From Candidatus Omnitrophota bacterium (GTDB taxonomy: Bacteria > Omnitrophota > Gorgyraeia > 2-01-FULL-45-10), in contig JAGOLR010000009.1 of the NCBI GenBank assembly GCA_017993955.1, forward strand, positions 1-41,722: a stretch of DNA of 41,722 nucleotides, in the 5' to 3' direction. A model generated the notes under the pieces. That model made no database searches and was not told the origin of the DNA. It saw nothing but the letters and a program-made list of their open reading frames with translations. Below are positions 1 through 8,697 of this stretch, in pieces (position 1 is the stretch's first letter; each line of letters begins with the position of its first letter). Made by a program: the position numbers and the translations under genes.

Positions 1-1468
1 AACCGTTTTCAGGAACATCTTCCGGATCGCGTTTTGTAAAAAGACTGTCATACAGCCTCACCTCTGCCTCGCCGGCCGAGCCGGCATATACCCAGTGTAT
101 GGTGGCCTTCACCTTGCGCCCATCCGGTGAATCACCGCCTCGCGTGGCGGGGTCATAAGTGCAATGTATCTCCAAAATCTCCCCGGTATTATTATCTTTA
201 ACGACCCCTGTGCATTTTACGAAATAAGCGTAACGCAGCCTTACCTCTTTGCCCGGAGATAGCCGGAAAAATTTGGGCGGCGGAACTTCCCGAAAATCTT
301 CCATCTCGATATAGAGCTCCCTGCCAAAAGGGATCTTCCTTGTGCCGAAAGAGGCGTCCTCGGGGTTATTCACGGCATCCAGCTCTTCGGACTTGCCCTC
401 CGGGTAATTGGTTATCACAAGTTTTACCGGTCTTAAGACAGCCATGGCCCTTCTGGCGGTCTTATTCAGCTCTTCCCTTACGGAATTTTCCAACACACCC
501 AGTTCCACTATAGAATTCATCTTTGCTACGCCTATGCCATCGCAAAAATTCCGTATAGAAGACGGGGTGTATCCCCTCCGCCGCAGACCAGACAATGTCG
601 GCATCCGCGGGTCATCCCACCCGTCTACGCGCTTTTCGTTAACTAGTTGCAGAAGCTTTCTTTTACTCAATACGGTATTACTAAGATTAAGACGCGCAAA
701 CTCTATTTGTTGCGGATGGTAAACACCCAGTGTATCGAGTATCCAGTCATACAGGGGGCGGTTATTCTCGAATTCCAAAGTGCATATGGAATGCGTTATC
801 CCCTCTATGGAATCGGAAATACAATGCGCAAAATCGTACATTGGGTATATGCACCACTTATCTCCCGTTCTATGGTGGTGCTCGCGTTTTATGCGATATA
901 TAACCGGGTCCCGCATTATAATATGGGAGCTGGCCATGTCGATCTTGGCCCTTAGGACTTTGGATCCGTCCCCGAACTCTCCCCCGCGCATACGGCGGAA
1001 AAGGTCCAGATTCTCATCGACAGTCCTATCGCGATACGGGCTATTTTTACCCGGTTCTTTAAGCGTACCGCGGTATTCGCGTATCTGGTCAGATGTAAGA
1101 TCACATACATATGCCTTGCCAAGTTTTATAAGCCCAACGGCATAATCATATATCTTTTCGAAATAGTCTGAGGCGTAAAACAACCTGTCATCCCAGCTGA
1201 AACCCAGCCATTTCACGTCGTTGATTATCGAATTTACATATTCGACCTCTTCCTTTTCCGGATTTGTATCGTCCATGCGTAGGTTACATAGACCATGGTA
1301 ATCGCGGGCGATACCGAAATTAAGACATATAGACTTTGCGTGGCCTATATGAAGATAGCCGTTCGGCTCGGGCGGGAAACGCGTATGCACCTTGCCGCCG
1401 AATCTGCCGGTCTTTATATGCTCGTCTATTATCTCGCGTACAAAATTTGTGGTTCTTGTCTCTTCCAT
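1..1468 (-). CDS. glnS: Glutaminyl-tRNA synthetase, C-terminus cut by window edge
   Basis: Charges tRNA-Gln with glutamine in the cytoplasm. The start ATG (1468-1466) lies 3 nt after the gltX stop, so the two genes are co-transcribed. The N-terminus reads METRTTNFV-like residues followed by [15 protein letters not shown], the class I HIGH signature in its GlnS form, and then a MDDTNP motif. The KMSKS-type loop reads VLSKRKL near 640-670. The last visible residues ([18 protein letters not shown]) match the anticodon-binding beta-barrel region of GlnS. The frame is open to base 2, giving about 489 codons; roughly 60 C-terminal residues are probably missing. Its presence together with gltX suggests direct Gln-tRNA charging rather than dependence on GatCAB. 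Confidence 0.95.
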   Translation of the reverse strand, partial: MEETRTTNFVREIIDEHIKTGRFGGKVHTRFPPEPNGYLHIGHAKSICLNFGIARDYHGLCNLRMDDTNPEKEEVEYVNSIINDVKWLGFSWDDRLFYASDYFEKIYDYAVGLIKLGKAYVCDLTSDQIREYRGTLKEPGKNSPYRDRTVDENLDLFRRMRGGEFGDGSKVLRAKIDMASSHIIMRDPVIYRIKREHHHRTGDKWCIYPMYDFAHCISDSIEGITHSICTLEFENNRPLYDWILDTLGVYHPQQIEFARLNLSNTVLSKRKLLQLVNEKRVDGWDDPRMPTLSGLRRRGYTPSSIRNFCDGIGVAKMNSIVELGVLENSVREELNKTARRAMAVLRPVKLVITNYPEGKSEELDAVNNPEDASFGTRKIPFGRELYIEMEDFREVPPPKFFRLSPGKEVRLRYAYFVKCTGVVKDNNTGEILEIHCTYDPATRGGDSPDGRKVKATIHWVYAGSAGEAEVRLYDSLFTKRDPEDVPENG

Positions 1469-1471
1469 ATA

Positions 1472-2752
1472 TTATCCGAGAACCTTATCCATCCGTTCGA
1501 CGACTTTATCTTTCCCCAAGACCTCCATCATCTCAAAAAGTCCCGCCCCGGTGGTCTTTCCGCTAAGCGCTACCCTTGTAGGGTGTATTATCTGAGAGGC
1601 TTTAAGCTTTCGCTCTTCCGCCATCGCCCGGCATACATCCTCGATAGAACTATGGGAGAAATCTGTCAATCCCTTAAGCTTCGAGGCAAAAGCCCCGACT
1701 ACCTCTTTATTTTCTTTTGAAGAGAGGTATTTTTCTACCCCCTTCTCTTCAACGGAATATGCATCGGAAAAGAAATAATCTGTCATAGCAACTATCTCGG
1801 ACACGGTCTTGATGCGCACTTTGTATAGCTCTATGATTCTCGTCAATTTTGCGTCGTCGCAGGTTACGGCCTTACCGGCATCCTCCATACACTTCTTTAC
1901 ATAAGGCAAAAGTTCCTCGGCCTTTTTAGACGCTATGTATTCCCCGTTCATCCACCGGAGTTTTTGGATATCGAATTTGGCCTGCACTCCCTTCATATTA
2001 TTTATATCGAATGCCTTAACGGCTTCGCCTAAAGGTATCACTTCCTTGTCGTTCCCGGGCGACCAGCCAAGAAGTAAGAGATAGTTGACCAGGGCTTCGG
2101 GCAAAAAGCCTTCTTTTTTGTATTCCTCTACCGATACTCCTCCGTGCCTCTTCGAAAGTTTGGCGCCGTCCTGCCCCATTATAAGAGGCATGTGGCCGAA
2201 TTTCGGTATCGTAAGCCCAAGCGCTTCGTAGAAAAGTACCTGTTTGGGAGTATTGGAAAGATGGTCGTCGCCGCGTATTATATGCGTTATCTTTAAATAC
2301 GCATCATCGACAACGCAGCAAAAATTATAAGCGGGTGAACCGTCCGATTTGATCATTACCTGGTCTTTTATGTCGTCGGTATTAAATACCACCTTGCCGT
2401 GTATCATGTCGTCTATTTCTATAACGCGGCCCTTCTCCACTTTGAATATATAGGCCTCTCCCTCCCGGTAGGCCTTGCCCGACTCGACTAAACGGGAAGC
2501 CGCTTCACGGTATACGTCGAAGCGCTGACTTTGATGTATGGGCTCTTCATCCCAGCCTATCCCCAGCCATTTAAGATCGAGCATTATCTCTTCGAGGAAC
2601 TTCTTTTCGGAACGCGCCATGTCGGTATCCTCGATGCGTAAAATGAACGCACCGCCGTAATGGCGCGCGTACACCCAGTTAAAAAGGGCGGTGCGGGCGC
2701 TTCCTATGTGTAGATACCCAGTCGGACTTGGGGCGAATCTTACGCGAACCAT
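1472..2752 (-). CDS. gltX: Glutamate-tRNA ligase
   Basis: Charges tRNA-Glu. This is a class I synthetase with FAPSPTGYLHIGS at residues 7-18 (HIGH-type motif), LRIEDTD for glutamate and ATP recognition, and KLSKRHGG (KMSKS loop) near residue 200. At 426 aa it is somewhat shorter than the common 460-490 aa, mostly in the C-terminal anticodon-binding part. It is the penultimate gene of the minus-strand run, after korC and a palindromic spacer and 3 nt before glnS. It could in principle be a non-discriminating enzyme, but the neighbouring glnS makes ordinary GltX more likely. Confidence 0.95.
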   Translation of the reverse strand: MVRVRFAPSPTGYLHIGSARTALFNWVYARHYGGAFILRIEDTDMARSEKKFLEEIMLDLKWLGIGWDEEPIHQSQRFDVYREAASRLVESGKAYREGEAYIFKVEKGRVIEIDDMIHGKVVFNTDDIKDQVMIKSDGSPAYNFCCVVDDAYLKITHIIRGDDHLSNTPKQVLFYEALGLTIPKFGHMPLIMGQDGAKLSKRHGGVSVEEYKKEGFLPEALVNYLLLLGWSPGNDKEVIPLGEAVKAFDINNMKGVQAKFDIQKLRWMNGEYIASKKAEELLPYVKKCMEDAGKAVTCDDAKLTRIIELYKVRIKTVSEIVAMTDYFFSDAYSVEEKGVEKYLSSKENKEVVGAFASKLKGLTDFSHSSIEDVCRAMAEERKLKASQIIHPTRVALSGKTTGAGLFEMMEVLGKDKVVERMDKVLG

Positions 2753-2781
2753 AAAACTCCTTTAACAATAATGACAAATGT

Positions 2782-2872
2782 CGTCATTGCGAGCGAACAA
2801 AGCGAGCGAAGCAATCTAAAAACAGATTGCTTCGTCGGACAAAAATATCACAGTATCCTCCTCGCAATGACG
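2782..2872. repeat. REP-like palindromic intergenic element
   Basis: The outer arms CGTCATTGCGAG (2782-2793) and CTCGCAATGACG (2861-2872) are perfect inverted complements. The inner arms GAAGCAATCT (2808-2817) and AGATTGCTTC (2824-2833) form a second stem. GAGCGAACAAAGCGAGCGA lies in the left half. This TCATTGCGAG...GAAGCAATCT type is familiar as a dispersed palindromic repeat in many bacteria. It lies between korC and gltX, and no coding sequence is visible in it. Confidence 0.75.
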
Positions 2873-2888
2873 AGGAAGATGTCATTGT

Positions 2889-3443
2889 CTATAACTTGAA
2901 CCCTGTCTCCACCGCTTTTTTATTGAGCGCGAATAGCTCCGGCTTGTCCTTAAATGACTCTTCCAGGGCTTTTATGACATTTTTCAAAGCTATAAATTTT
3001 GAACGCTTCGCTATCGCGCCGACAACCACCATATTGGCGGCCCTGACATCTCCGAGCTTTGAAGCCATGGCGGTAAACGGCGCGTTGACTATATTTATAT
3101 CCCTTCTTCTTTCTATCTCTCCGGCAAGCGATTTATTGGATATCAATATGCCTCCGGCCTTAACGGCTGACTGGTATTTTAATAGCGAGGGCCTGTTCAT
3201 GACGACAAGTATGTCGGGACTTATAACCACAGGACTTGGTATGGCCGTTTCCGATATCTTGGTCATCGAATAAGCCGTCCCGCCCCTGACTTCTGCGCCG
3301 TAAGACGGCATCCACGTCACCTCATACCCCCCGGCCAAACCTGCGGCCGCCAGGAGCTTTCCCATGAACATTATGCCCTGTCCGCCGAAACCGGCGAAGA
3401 ACATATCCTCGCATTTGGTCTTAGCGGAAGCCTTTGTCGCCAT
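2889..3443 (-). CDS. korC: 2-oxoacid:ferredoxin oxidoreductase, gamma subunit
   Basis: Gamma subunit of a CoA-acylating 2-oxoacid:ferredoxin oxidoreductase, probably the 2-oxoglutarate (Kor) type or the branched-chain (Vor) type. The 184 aa begin with the family's GFGGQGIMFMGKLLAAA glycine-rich segment, then YGAEVRGG near residue 50 and VVISPDILVVMN; all are typical of the gamma domain. It starts 2 nt after the korB stop and is the last gene of the D-A-B-C set on the minus strand. Substrate preference cannot be read from this subunit. Confidence 0.9.
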   Translation of the reverse strand: MATKASAKTKCEDMFFAGFGGQGIMFMGKLLAAAGLAGGYEVTWMPSYGAEVRGGTAYSMTKISETAIPSPVVISPDILVVMNRPSLLKYQSAVKAGGILISNKSLAGEIERRRDINIVNAPFTAMASKLGDVRAANMVVVGAIAKRSKFIALKNVIKALEESFKDKPELFALNKKAVETGFKL

Positions 3444-3445
3444 CG

Positions 3446-4243
3446 TTAATATCCTTTCACCACGCCGAGCGGATAGAATGTCGATACCTCGTTCTTTATC
3501 CTATCGGCGGATTGGAGCGGCGTCATGCCCCAGTAGGTAGGACACATTGACAGGACCTCTACCATTGAAAAACCCTTATTATCTATCTGTAGTTTGAATG
3601 CCCTCTGTATGGCGCGCTTCGCGCGTAGGACCTCCTGCGAGGAGTGTACGGAGACCCTCTCCAGATACTTAACTCCCGGAAGGACCGCCAACATCTCCAG
3701 CATCCTCAGGGGATAACCTTCTCGCCTAAGAGACCTGCCGTGCATTGTAGTGCTCGTCTTTTGCCCAGCCAAAGTGGTCGGCGCCATCTGTCCGCCCGTC
3801 ATACCATATACTCCGTTATTCACGAATATAACGGTTATGTTCTCTCCGCGGTTGGCGGCGTGTATTATTTCGGCGGTACCTATTGCCGCAAGATCGCCGT
3901 CTCCCTGATAAGTAAAGACTATATTGTCCGGCCTTACCCTTTTTATACCGGTAGCAACTGCCGGGGTCCTGCCGTGCGCGGCTTCCGTGACATCAAAATC
4001 CCAATAATCGTAGGCGATAACCGCGCATCCTACGGGCGCTACGGCGATCGTCCTCTCTCTTATCGCAAATTCATCTACCGTTTCGGCCACCAGACGGTGC
4101 ACGATGCCATGGCCGCACCCGGCGCAATAATGCATCTCCATGTCCCTCAAAGAAGCGGGCCTGCCGAATACCCGGGCCACCTCTTTGGGAGGATTTGCCG
4201 ATATATTTTTTTCTTTCTTTTTCATCACCTTTTTCGATCTCAT
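3446..4243 (-). CDS. korB: 2-oxoacid:ferredoxin oxidoreductase, beta subunit (TPP-binding)
   Basis: Thiamine-pyrophosphate-binding catalytic subunit of the same ferredoxin-dependent enzyme. MHYCAGCGHGIVHRL near residues 37-51 is the Cys-rich start of the beta fold. GDGDLAAIG near residue 115 followed by NNGVYGMTGGQ is the TPP/Mg site (GDG...N pattern). The usual family length is 250-290 aa and this is 265. Its start overlaps the korA stop in an ATGA arrangement (4240-4243), indicating translational coupling. The lysine-rich first 30 residues are unusual for the family, so the true start may be an internal Met. Confidence 0.92.
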   Translation of the reverse strand: MRSKKVMKKKEKNISANPPKEVARVFGRPASLRDMEMHYCAGCGHGIVHRLVAETVDEFAIRERTIAVAPVGCAVIAYDYWDFDVTEAAHGRTPAVATGIKRVRPDNIVFTYQGDGDLAAIGTAEIIHAANRGENITVIFVNNGVYGMTGGQMAPTTLAGQKTSTTMHGRSLRREGYPLRMLEMLAVLPGVKYLERVSVHSSQEVLRAKRAIQRAFKLQIDNKGFSMVEVLSMCPTYWGMTPLQSADRIKNEVSTFYPLGVVKGY

Positions 4244-5313
4244 GCTGTCCCCACCATCAAGTTCTCGATCTCACGCAGTATCTCGTCGTCTGAAGGAATA
4301 CCCCCTCCCATGCGTCCGTAAAAAGATACCTCGGCCCTCCCTTTCACGGCGAGCTTCACGTCTTCCAGCATCTGACCCGAGCTCATCTCGACCACCAAGA
4401 TCTTTTTAGCCTTCGAGGTAGCCGATTCTATTGCTTTTTCCGGAAAAGGCCACAAGGTTATGGGCCTTATTAATCCGACCCGCATACCCTTGGCCCGGGC
4501 TTTTTCCATCGCAGCCTTTGCTATTCTTGCCACAGACCCGTACGCCACTATCACGATGTCGCTGTCGGATGAATGCAGGCATTCGCACCTGGTCTCGGCG
4601 TTTTTTATCAGATTGAATTTGGCTTGTAACTTTTTATTGTGTTCCTCTAAAGCAAAATCAGCTAATAATAAAGACTTTACGATATTTGGTGAGCGGTCCC
4701 TACAGCCTGTCAGGGCCCATGGCTTATCGGGTATTTGGGGCGCATCGAGTTTTATAGATATCGGTTCCATCATCTGCCCCAATAGCCCGTCGGCAAGTAT
4801 AAAAGCGGGGTTCCTATATTTATCGGCAAGGTCAAAGGCAAGATAGGTATACTCCAGAAGTTCCTGGACCGACGAAGGGGCCAGGACTATAAGCTTGTAA
4901 TCGCCATGGCCTCCGCCTTTCACCGCTTGAAAATAGTCCGACTGGGATGGCGCTATGTTCCCAAGGCCCGGACCGCCTCTTTGAACATTAACTATTACGC
5001 ACGGAAGTTCGCAAGCGGCAAGATACGATATCCCCTCCTGCTTAAGGCTTATGCCGGGGCTCGACGATGAAGTCATTGCGCGGACTCCGGCCACGGCAGC
5101 CCCGAAGACCATATTTATAGCGGCAAGCTCCGATTCGGCCTGTATAAATACGCCGCCGGTTTCATACATGCGTTTAGACATGTAGCTTGTGAGCTCGTTT
5201 TGCGGCGTTATCGGATATCCGGCGTAGAATTTACACCCGGCCAATATCGCGCCTTCGCCGCACGCCTCGTTTCCGCACATGAGTATTTTACGCGTCATAG
5301 TTCTTTCGTCCAT
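4240..5313 (-). CDS. korA: 2-oxoacid:ferredoxin oxidoreductase, alpha subunit
   Basis: Alpha subunit (357 aa) of the Kor/Vor family. GNEACGEGAILAGCKFYAGYP and TPQNELTSYM near the N-terminus, then ESELAAINMVFGAAVAG and TSSSSPGISLKQEG, are the alpha-domain pyrimidine-binding segments. It oxidatively decarboxylates a 2-oxoacid to acyl-CoA while reducing ferredoxin, and works with the beta and gamma chains and the ferredoxin encoded just upstream. An internal Met six codons in is an alternative start, because no clear ribosome site precedes the first ATG. The gene follows a repeat-rich spacer that separates it from the ferredoxin gene. Confidence 0.92.
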   Translation of the reverse strand: MDERTMTRKILMCGNEACGEGAILAGCKFYAGYPITPQNELTSYMSKRMYETGGVFIQAESELAAINMVFGAAVAGVRAMTSSSSPGISLKQEGISYLAACELPCVIVNVQRGGPGLGNIAPSQSDYFQAVKGGGHGDYKLIVLAPSSVQELLEYTYLAFDLADKYRNPAFILADGLLGQMMEPISIKLDAPQIPDKPWALTGCRDRSPNIVKSLLLADFALEEHNKKLQAKFNLIKNAETRCECLHSSDSDIVIVAYGSVARIAKAAMEKARAKGMRVGLIRPITLWPFPEKAIESATSKAKKILVVEMSSGQMLEDVKLAVKGRAEVSFYGRMGGGIPSDDEILREIENLMVGTA

Positions 5314-5381
5314 CGTATATCGTTTATCGTATATCGTTTATCGTTTTACGATCAACGATGGACGATCCACGATAAACGAAC
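5312..5381. repeat. Direct plus inverted short-repeat spacer
   Basis: The unit CGTATATCGTTTAT occurs twice in tandem (about 5314-5342). The right half carries the complementary sequence CGATAAACGA. The whole spacer between the ferredoxin and korA genes can fold back on itself. No gene is seen here. Confidence 0.6.
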
Positions 5382-5582
5382 TTACCTATAAACTTCGATT
5401 ATGCATTCCGGGCACACGATCGCGCACATTGCGCAGCCCGTGCATTTCCCACCCGAAAAATAAACAGCCTTGACCCCCTTGACGCCGAGTTCCGGAGATA
5501 TCTTGATAAGGGCGTTGGGACAGTTAGCTACGCACAGGTAGCATCCTTTGCATCTGTCTTTATTTATCTTGATTTTAGCCAT
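5382..5582 (-). CDS. korD: 2x[4Fe-4S] ferredoxin, delta subunit of the oxidoreductase
   Basis: Small 66-aa bacterial-type ferredoxin with two full cluster motifs, CKGCYLCVANCP (residues about 13-24) and CTGCAMCAIVCP (about 47-58). Such delta subunits take electrons from the TPP enzyme. It precedes korA, korB and korC in the same direction, giving the D-A-B-C order common for Kor/Vor complexes. The upstream spacer to dxs is only 27 bp, so it may be read from the dxs transcript. Confidence 0.92.
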   Translation of the reverse strand: MAKIKINKDRCKGCYLCVANCPNALIKISPELGVKGVKAVYFSGGKCTGCAMCAIVCPECIIEVYR

Positions 5583-5609
5583 ATTTAGCGTAGAGCGTTT
5601 AGCTAATCC

Positions 5610-7478
5610 TCATATTAGTTCTCTTACAATTACATCGCAAATAGCGTCGGGTGTCAAGTTATACTTTGCAAAAAGCTCGTTTCTGGCTCCATGTTCTATA
5701 AATTTATCCGGAACGGCAAAAATGCGCGATTTTACACCCGCCTGCGGGAGTCTCTCGAGTTCCTCAAGCACAGCCGAACCGAATCCGCCCTGCGCGGTCC
5801 CATCTTCAAGTATTGCTATACGCTTTACGCGTCTTGCTATGTCCGCAACCATTTTATCGTCGAGAGGTTTTATAAAACGCGCATTGACCACGGTCGCGGA
5901 TATCCTTTTTTTCGCCAGACGCTCCGCAAGCGGAATGGCCATCTCAAGCATAGAACCTATGGATATTATAGCCACGTCCTTACCTTCCGTCACAATCTCT
6001 GATTTACCCAGTTCCAGCGGGCTCATGGGCCTGTCGGGTACGGATACGGACCCTTTGGGATATCGGATCGCTACGGGGCGCTCCAACTTTATGGCAAGGT
6101 CCAGCATGGCCTTAAGCTCGGATGGCGTAGCCGGGGCCATAAAGACGAGGTTCGGTATGTGCCTAAGGTAAGCCATGTCAAATACACCGTGGTGGGTGGG
6201 GCCATCCTCTCCCACGATCCCCGCGCGGTCAAGGCATAATATAACCGGCAAGTTCTGCAGGCAGACATCATGTATCATCTGGTCGTACGACCTCTGAGCA
6301 AAGGTTGAATACAATGCTATTACGGGCCTTAAGCCTCCTCTGGCCAATCCGGCGCCCAGTCCAACCGCGTGCTCCTCGGCGATACCCACATCGAAAAGTC
6401 TGTCCGGATAGGCCTGTGCGAATTTATTAAGCCCGGTGCCGTCTAGCATAGCGGCTGTGATGCAGACAACCCTCTTATCCAGGCTGCCAAGCTCCAGCAT
6501 CTTATTGCCAAAGGCTTCGGTGAAAGTCTCTGTGGAAGAAGGCTTCTTTTTGGATCCATTCTCTATTTCAAAAGCCCCTGTTCCGTGGAATTCGGCGGGG
6601 CTCTCTTCCGCGGGTTTATATCCTTTACCCTTTTTTGTTATGACATGGATGATGATAGGTTCTTTGAGGTCCATGAGATTCCTGAAGGCCGTTATCAGCG
6701 TATCGATATTATGACCGTCTATGGGGCCGAAATACCTGAAACCCATCTCCTCGAAAAACATACCTGGTATGAGAAGGTTTTTTAAGCCTTCCTCGAGTTT
6801 TCTTGCGGCGCGGTAGGCGCGGAAACCGAACCTGGGTATCCTCTTTACAAGTTTTTCCACGTCTTTGCGTATCTTGTTATATTTCGGGTTTATGATTATG
6901 CTGTTAAGGTATTTACTCAACGCCCCGACGCTTTGGGATATGGAGCGCTCATTATCGTTCAATATTACGATGATATCCTTGTTCTCGTGGCCCGCGTGGT
7001 TCATGGCCTCAAAAGACATACCGCCTGCCAATGACGCGTCCCCGGTAACGGCCACTATCTTACTGGCGGAGCCTTCAAGGTCGCGCGCGATCACAAGACC
7101 CAATGCCGTAGAGATCGACGTCGAGCTGTGGCCGCATGTAAAAATATCGTAATCCGGGCTTTCTTCCTTGTTAGGGAATCCGCTCAAACCGCCCAATTGC
7201 CGAAGGCTGGAAAAATTCTTCATCCGCCCCGTCAGGATCTTGTGAGGATAAGCCTGATGGCCTACATCCCATACCACTTTGTCCGACGGCGTATTAAATA
7301 CATAGTGTATTGCTATAGCCAACTCTACGGCGCCAAGGCTGGATGCCAGGTGACCTCCCGTTTTAGAGACGGTATCGATAATCGCTTCGCGTATCTCACG
7401 GGCAAGGCCCGGAAGTTCTTCCGGCTTCAGCTTCCTGAGGTCGGAAGGATATTCTATGGAGTCTAGAATTCTACCCAT
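5610..7478 (-). CDS. dxs: 1-deoxy-D-xylulose-5-phosphate synthase
   Basis: Condenses pyruvate and glyceraldehyde-3-phosphate to DXP, the first step of the MEP isoprenoid pathway. The 622 aa match family length. Visible motifs are VWDVGHQAYPHKILTGR, the TPP site GDASLAGGMSFEAMNHAG with ILNDNERSIS, GPIDGHN, GIAEEHAVGLGAGLA in the pyrimidine-binding domain, and the C-terminal transketolase domain with AILEDGTAQGGFGSAV. The start lies 4 nt after the ispA stop, so isoprenoid precursor supply and chain elongation are transcribed together. Confidence 0.96.
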   Translation of the reverse strand: MGRILDSIEYPSDLRKLKPEELPGLAREIREAIIDTVSKTGGHLASSLGAVELAIAIHYVFNTPSDKVVWDVGHQAYPHKILTGRMKNFSSLRQLGGLSGFPNKEESPDYDIFTCGHSSTSISTALGLVIARDLEGSASKIVAVTGDASLAGGMSFEAMNHAGHENKDIIVILNDNERSISQSVGALSKYLNSIIINPKYNKIRKDVEKLVKRIPRFGFRAYRAARKLEEGLKNLLIPGMFFEEMGFRYFGPIDGHNIDTLITAFRNLMDLKEPIIIHVITKKGKGYKPAEESPAEFHGTGAFEIENGSKKKPSSTETFTEAFGNKMLELGSLDKRVVCITAAMLDGTGLNKFAQAYPDRLFDVGIAEEHAVGLGAGLARGGLRPVIALYSTFAQRSYDQMIHDVCLQNLPVILCLDRAGIVGEDGPTHHGVFDMAYLRHIPNLVFMAPATPSELKAMLDLAIKLERPVAIRYPKGSVSVPDRPMSPLELGKSEIVTEGKDVAIISIGSMLEMAIPLAERLAKKRISATVVNARFIKPLDDKMVADIARRVKRIAILEDGTAQGGFGSAVLEELERLPQAGVKSRIFAVPDKFIEHGARNELFAKYNLTPDAICDVIVRELI

Positions 7479-7482
7479 TCGG

Positions 7483-8295
7483 TCAGATGATCCTTTTGGA
7501 AAGATTTTCCGCGAACTTTTTTAAAAAAACGGCTTTTTCGCCGAATATGCTCAACGACTGCTTTGCTTTTTCTGTATATATGCGGCCCTCGCGCTTCGAG
7601 TCCTCTAAGCCCATGATGCCTACGTACCCGTCTCGGTCCAGGCAATCGTCTACTATCTGAAATTCCATGCCGAGCATCGCGCCGTATTTAGCCATCGCTT
7701 GTATCTTTCGTGGCGAAGCGCCTGCCGTTATGGCACCCAGCTTTGCTGAGGCTTCAAAAAAACGGGCCGTCTTCAAATAGTTTATCCGGTCCAGCAAGAC
7801 CTTGTTTTTCTTCCTATCCTGATAAGCTATATCCAGCACCTGGCCTCCGGCCATGCCTCTTGTGCCTATCGCCTCCGAAAGCTCGGATATAGCGGCGGTA
7901 CCCCTTTTCGGCTCCAGGCCTTGGGCCATTACCCCGAAAGCCAGCGTCAGTAACGAATCCCCGGCGAGTATAGCGTTGGCCTCCCCGAAAACCTTATGGC
8001 ACGTGGGTTTCCCCCGCCTATAATCGTCGTCGTCCATCGACGGCAAGTCATCGTGTATAAGAGAATATGTATGCACGAACTCTACCGCTATGGCAGCAGG
8101 TATGGCGTCCCTTATTCCGCCTCCGCAAGCAATACAAGAGGCAATTACTATAACGGGCCTTATCCTTTTGCCACCCGAGAATACGCTATAACGCATCGCC
8201 TTGTGGATAAGCCTCGGTTCCGCGGACACGGAAGGAAGGTACCTGTCGAGTTCGCGTTCTATTTTCAGTTTTGTCTTTTCAAAAAATTTTTCCAT
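7483..8295 (-). CDS. ispA: Short-chain polyprenyl diphosphate synthase (farnesyl/geranylgeranyl type)
   Basis: Elongates allylic diphosphates with isopentenyl diphosphate. The chosen start (MEKFFEKTKL) lies 1 nt after the xseB stop. A further upstream ATG would add a 25-residue arginine-rich run that is only xseB read in another frame. From this start the protein is 270 aa. The first Asp-rich motif is HDDLPSMDDDD near residue 80 and the second is DDCLD near residue 215. GGKRIRP for substrate binding is near residue 45. The xseA-xseB-ispA-dxs order is a well-known conserved neighbourhood. Product length (C15 or C20) is not decided by what can be seen. Confidence 0.93.
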   Translation of the reverse strand: MEKFFEKTKLKIERELDRYLPSVSAEPRLIHKAMRYSVFSGGKRIRPVIVIASCIACGGGIRDAIPAAIAVEFVHTYSLIHDDLPSMDDDDYRRGKPTCHKVFGEANAILAGDSLLTLAFGVMAQGLEPKRGTAAISELSEAIGTRGMAGGQVLDIAYQDRKKNKVLLDRINYLKTARFFEASAKLGAITAGASPRKIQAMAKYGAMLGMEFQIVDDCLDRDGYVGIMGLEDSKREGRIYTEKAKQSLSIFGEKAVFLKKFAENLSKRII

Positions 8296-8296
8296 T

Positions 8297-8566
8297 TTAC
8301 CGCTTCTTTTTAGTCTCCTTAGCCGGCGCGTCCTCTTGGACCTTCTTCTCCTCGAATGGCTCGAGCTCAAAAGTACCGTCCTCGGATTTAAGCAATATCT
8401 CCACCTTCTTCTTCGCCGTCTCCAATTTTTTTGCGCAAACTTTCGACAGGCGTATACCCTCCTCGTACCTTTCTAGAGACTCGTCGAGCGGCAGGTCGCC
8501 GTCCTCCAGTTCCTGGACTATCTTTTCAAGTTTTTTGATCGCTTCTTCGAATTTCATCTCAGCCAT
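8297..8566 (-). CDS. xseB: Exodeoxyribonuclease VII small subunit
   Basis: Small helical subunit that binds XseA to form ExoVII, which trims single-stranded DNA. The signature MKFEEAIKKLEKIVQELEDGDLPLDESLERYEEGIRL covers the two-helix family core. The start is set at the second of two adjacent ATGs because GGAGG lies 5 nt before it. A GTG 21 nt further upstream would put the ribosome site inside the coding region. The C-terminal tail is very charged (EEKKVQEDAPAKETKKKR) and overlaps nothing. It is followed 1 nt later by ispA. Confidence 0.9.
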   Translation of the reverse strand: MAEMKFEEAIKKLEKIVQELEDGDLPLDESLERYEEGIRLSKVCAKKLETAKKKVEILLKSEDGTFELEPFEEKKVQEDAPAKETKKKR

Positions 8567-8589
8567 CATAACCTCCGCGTTATACACAC

Positions 8590-8697
8590 GTTAGTTTAAA
8601 GCGTAAAGAGAAAAGTGTAAAGTGGTGATGCCATTAGGGCCTGAATATCTAATGTCGCGAAACGATACATAGGTTTTCCGCTTTGCGCTTTACGCTA
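8590..8697. repeat. Inverted-repeat spacer of AAAGCGTAAAG-type units
   Basis: AGTTTAAAGCGTAAAG on the left and GCGCTTTACGCTAA on the right are inverted complements around a short central loop, between xseA and xseB. The right edge touches the xseA stop. It has the same style as the iscU-iscS spacer at 14041-14170, which uses almost the same AAAGCGTAAAG words. Confidence 0.55.

Noticed and set aside
5548-6171. Plus-strand frame opposite the end of dxs and the ferredoxin spacer
   Set aside because: Low-complexity Ser/Leu translation of the complementary strand of dxs.
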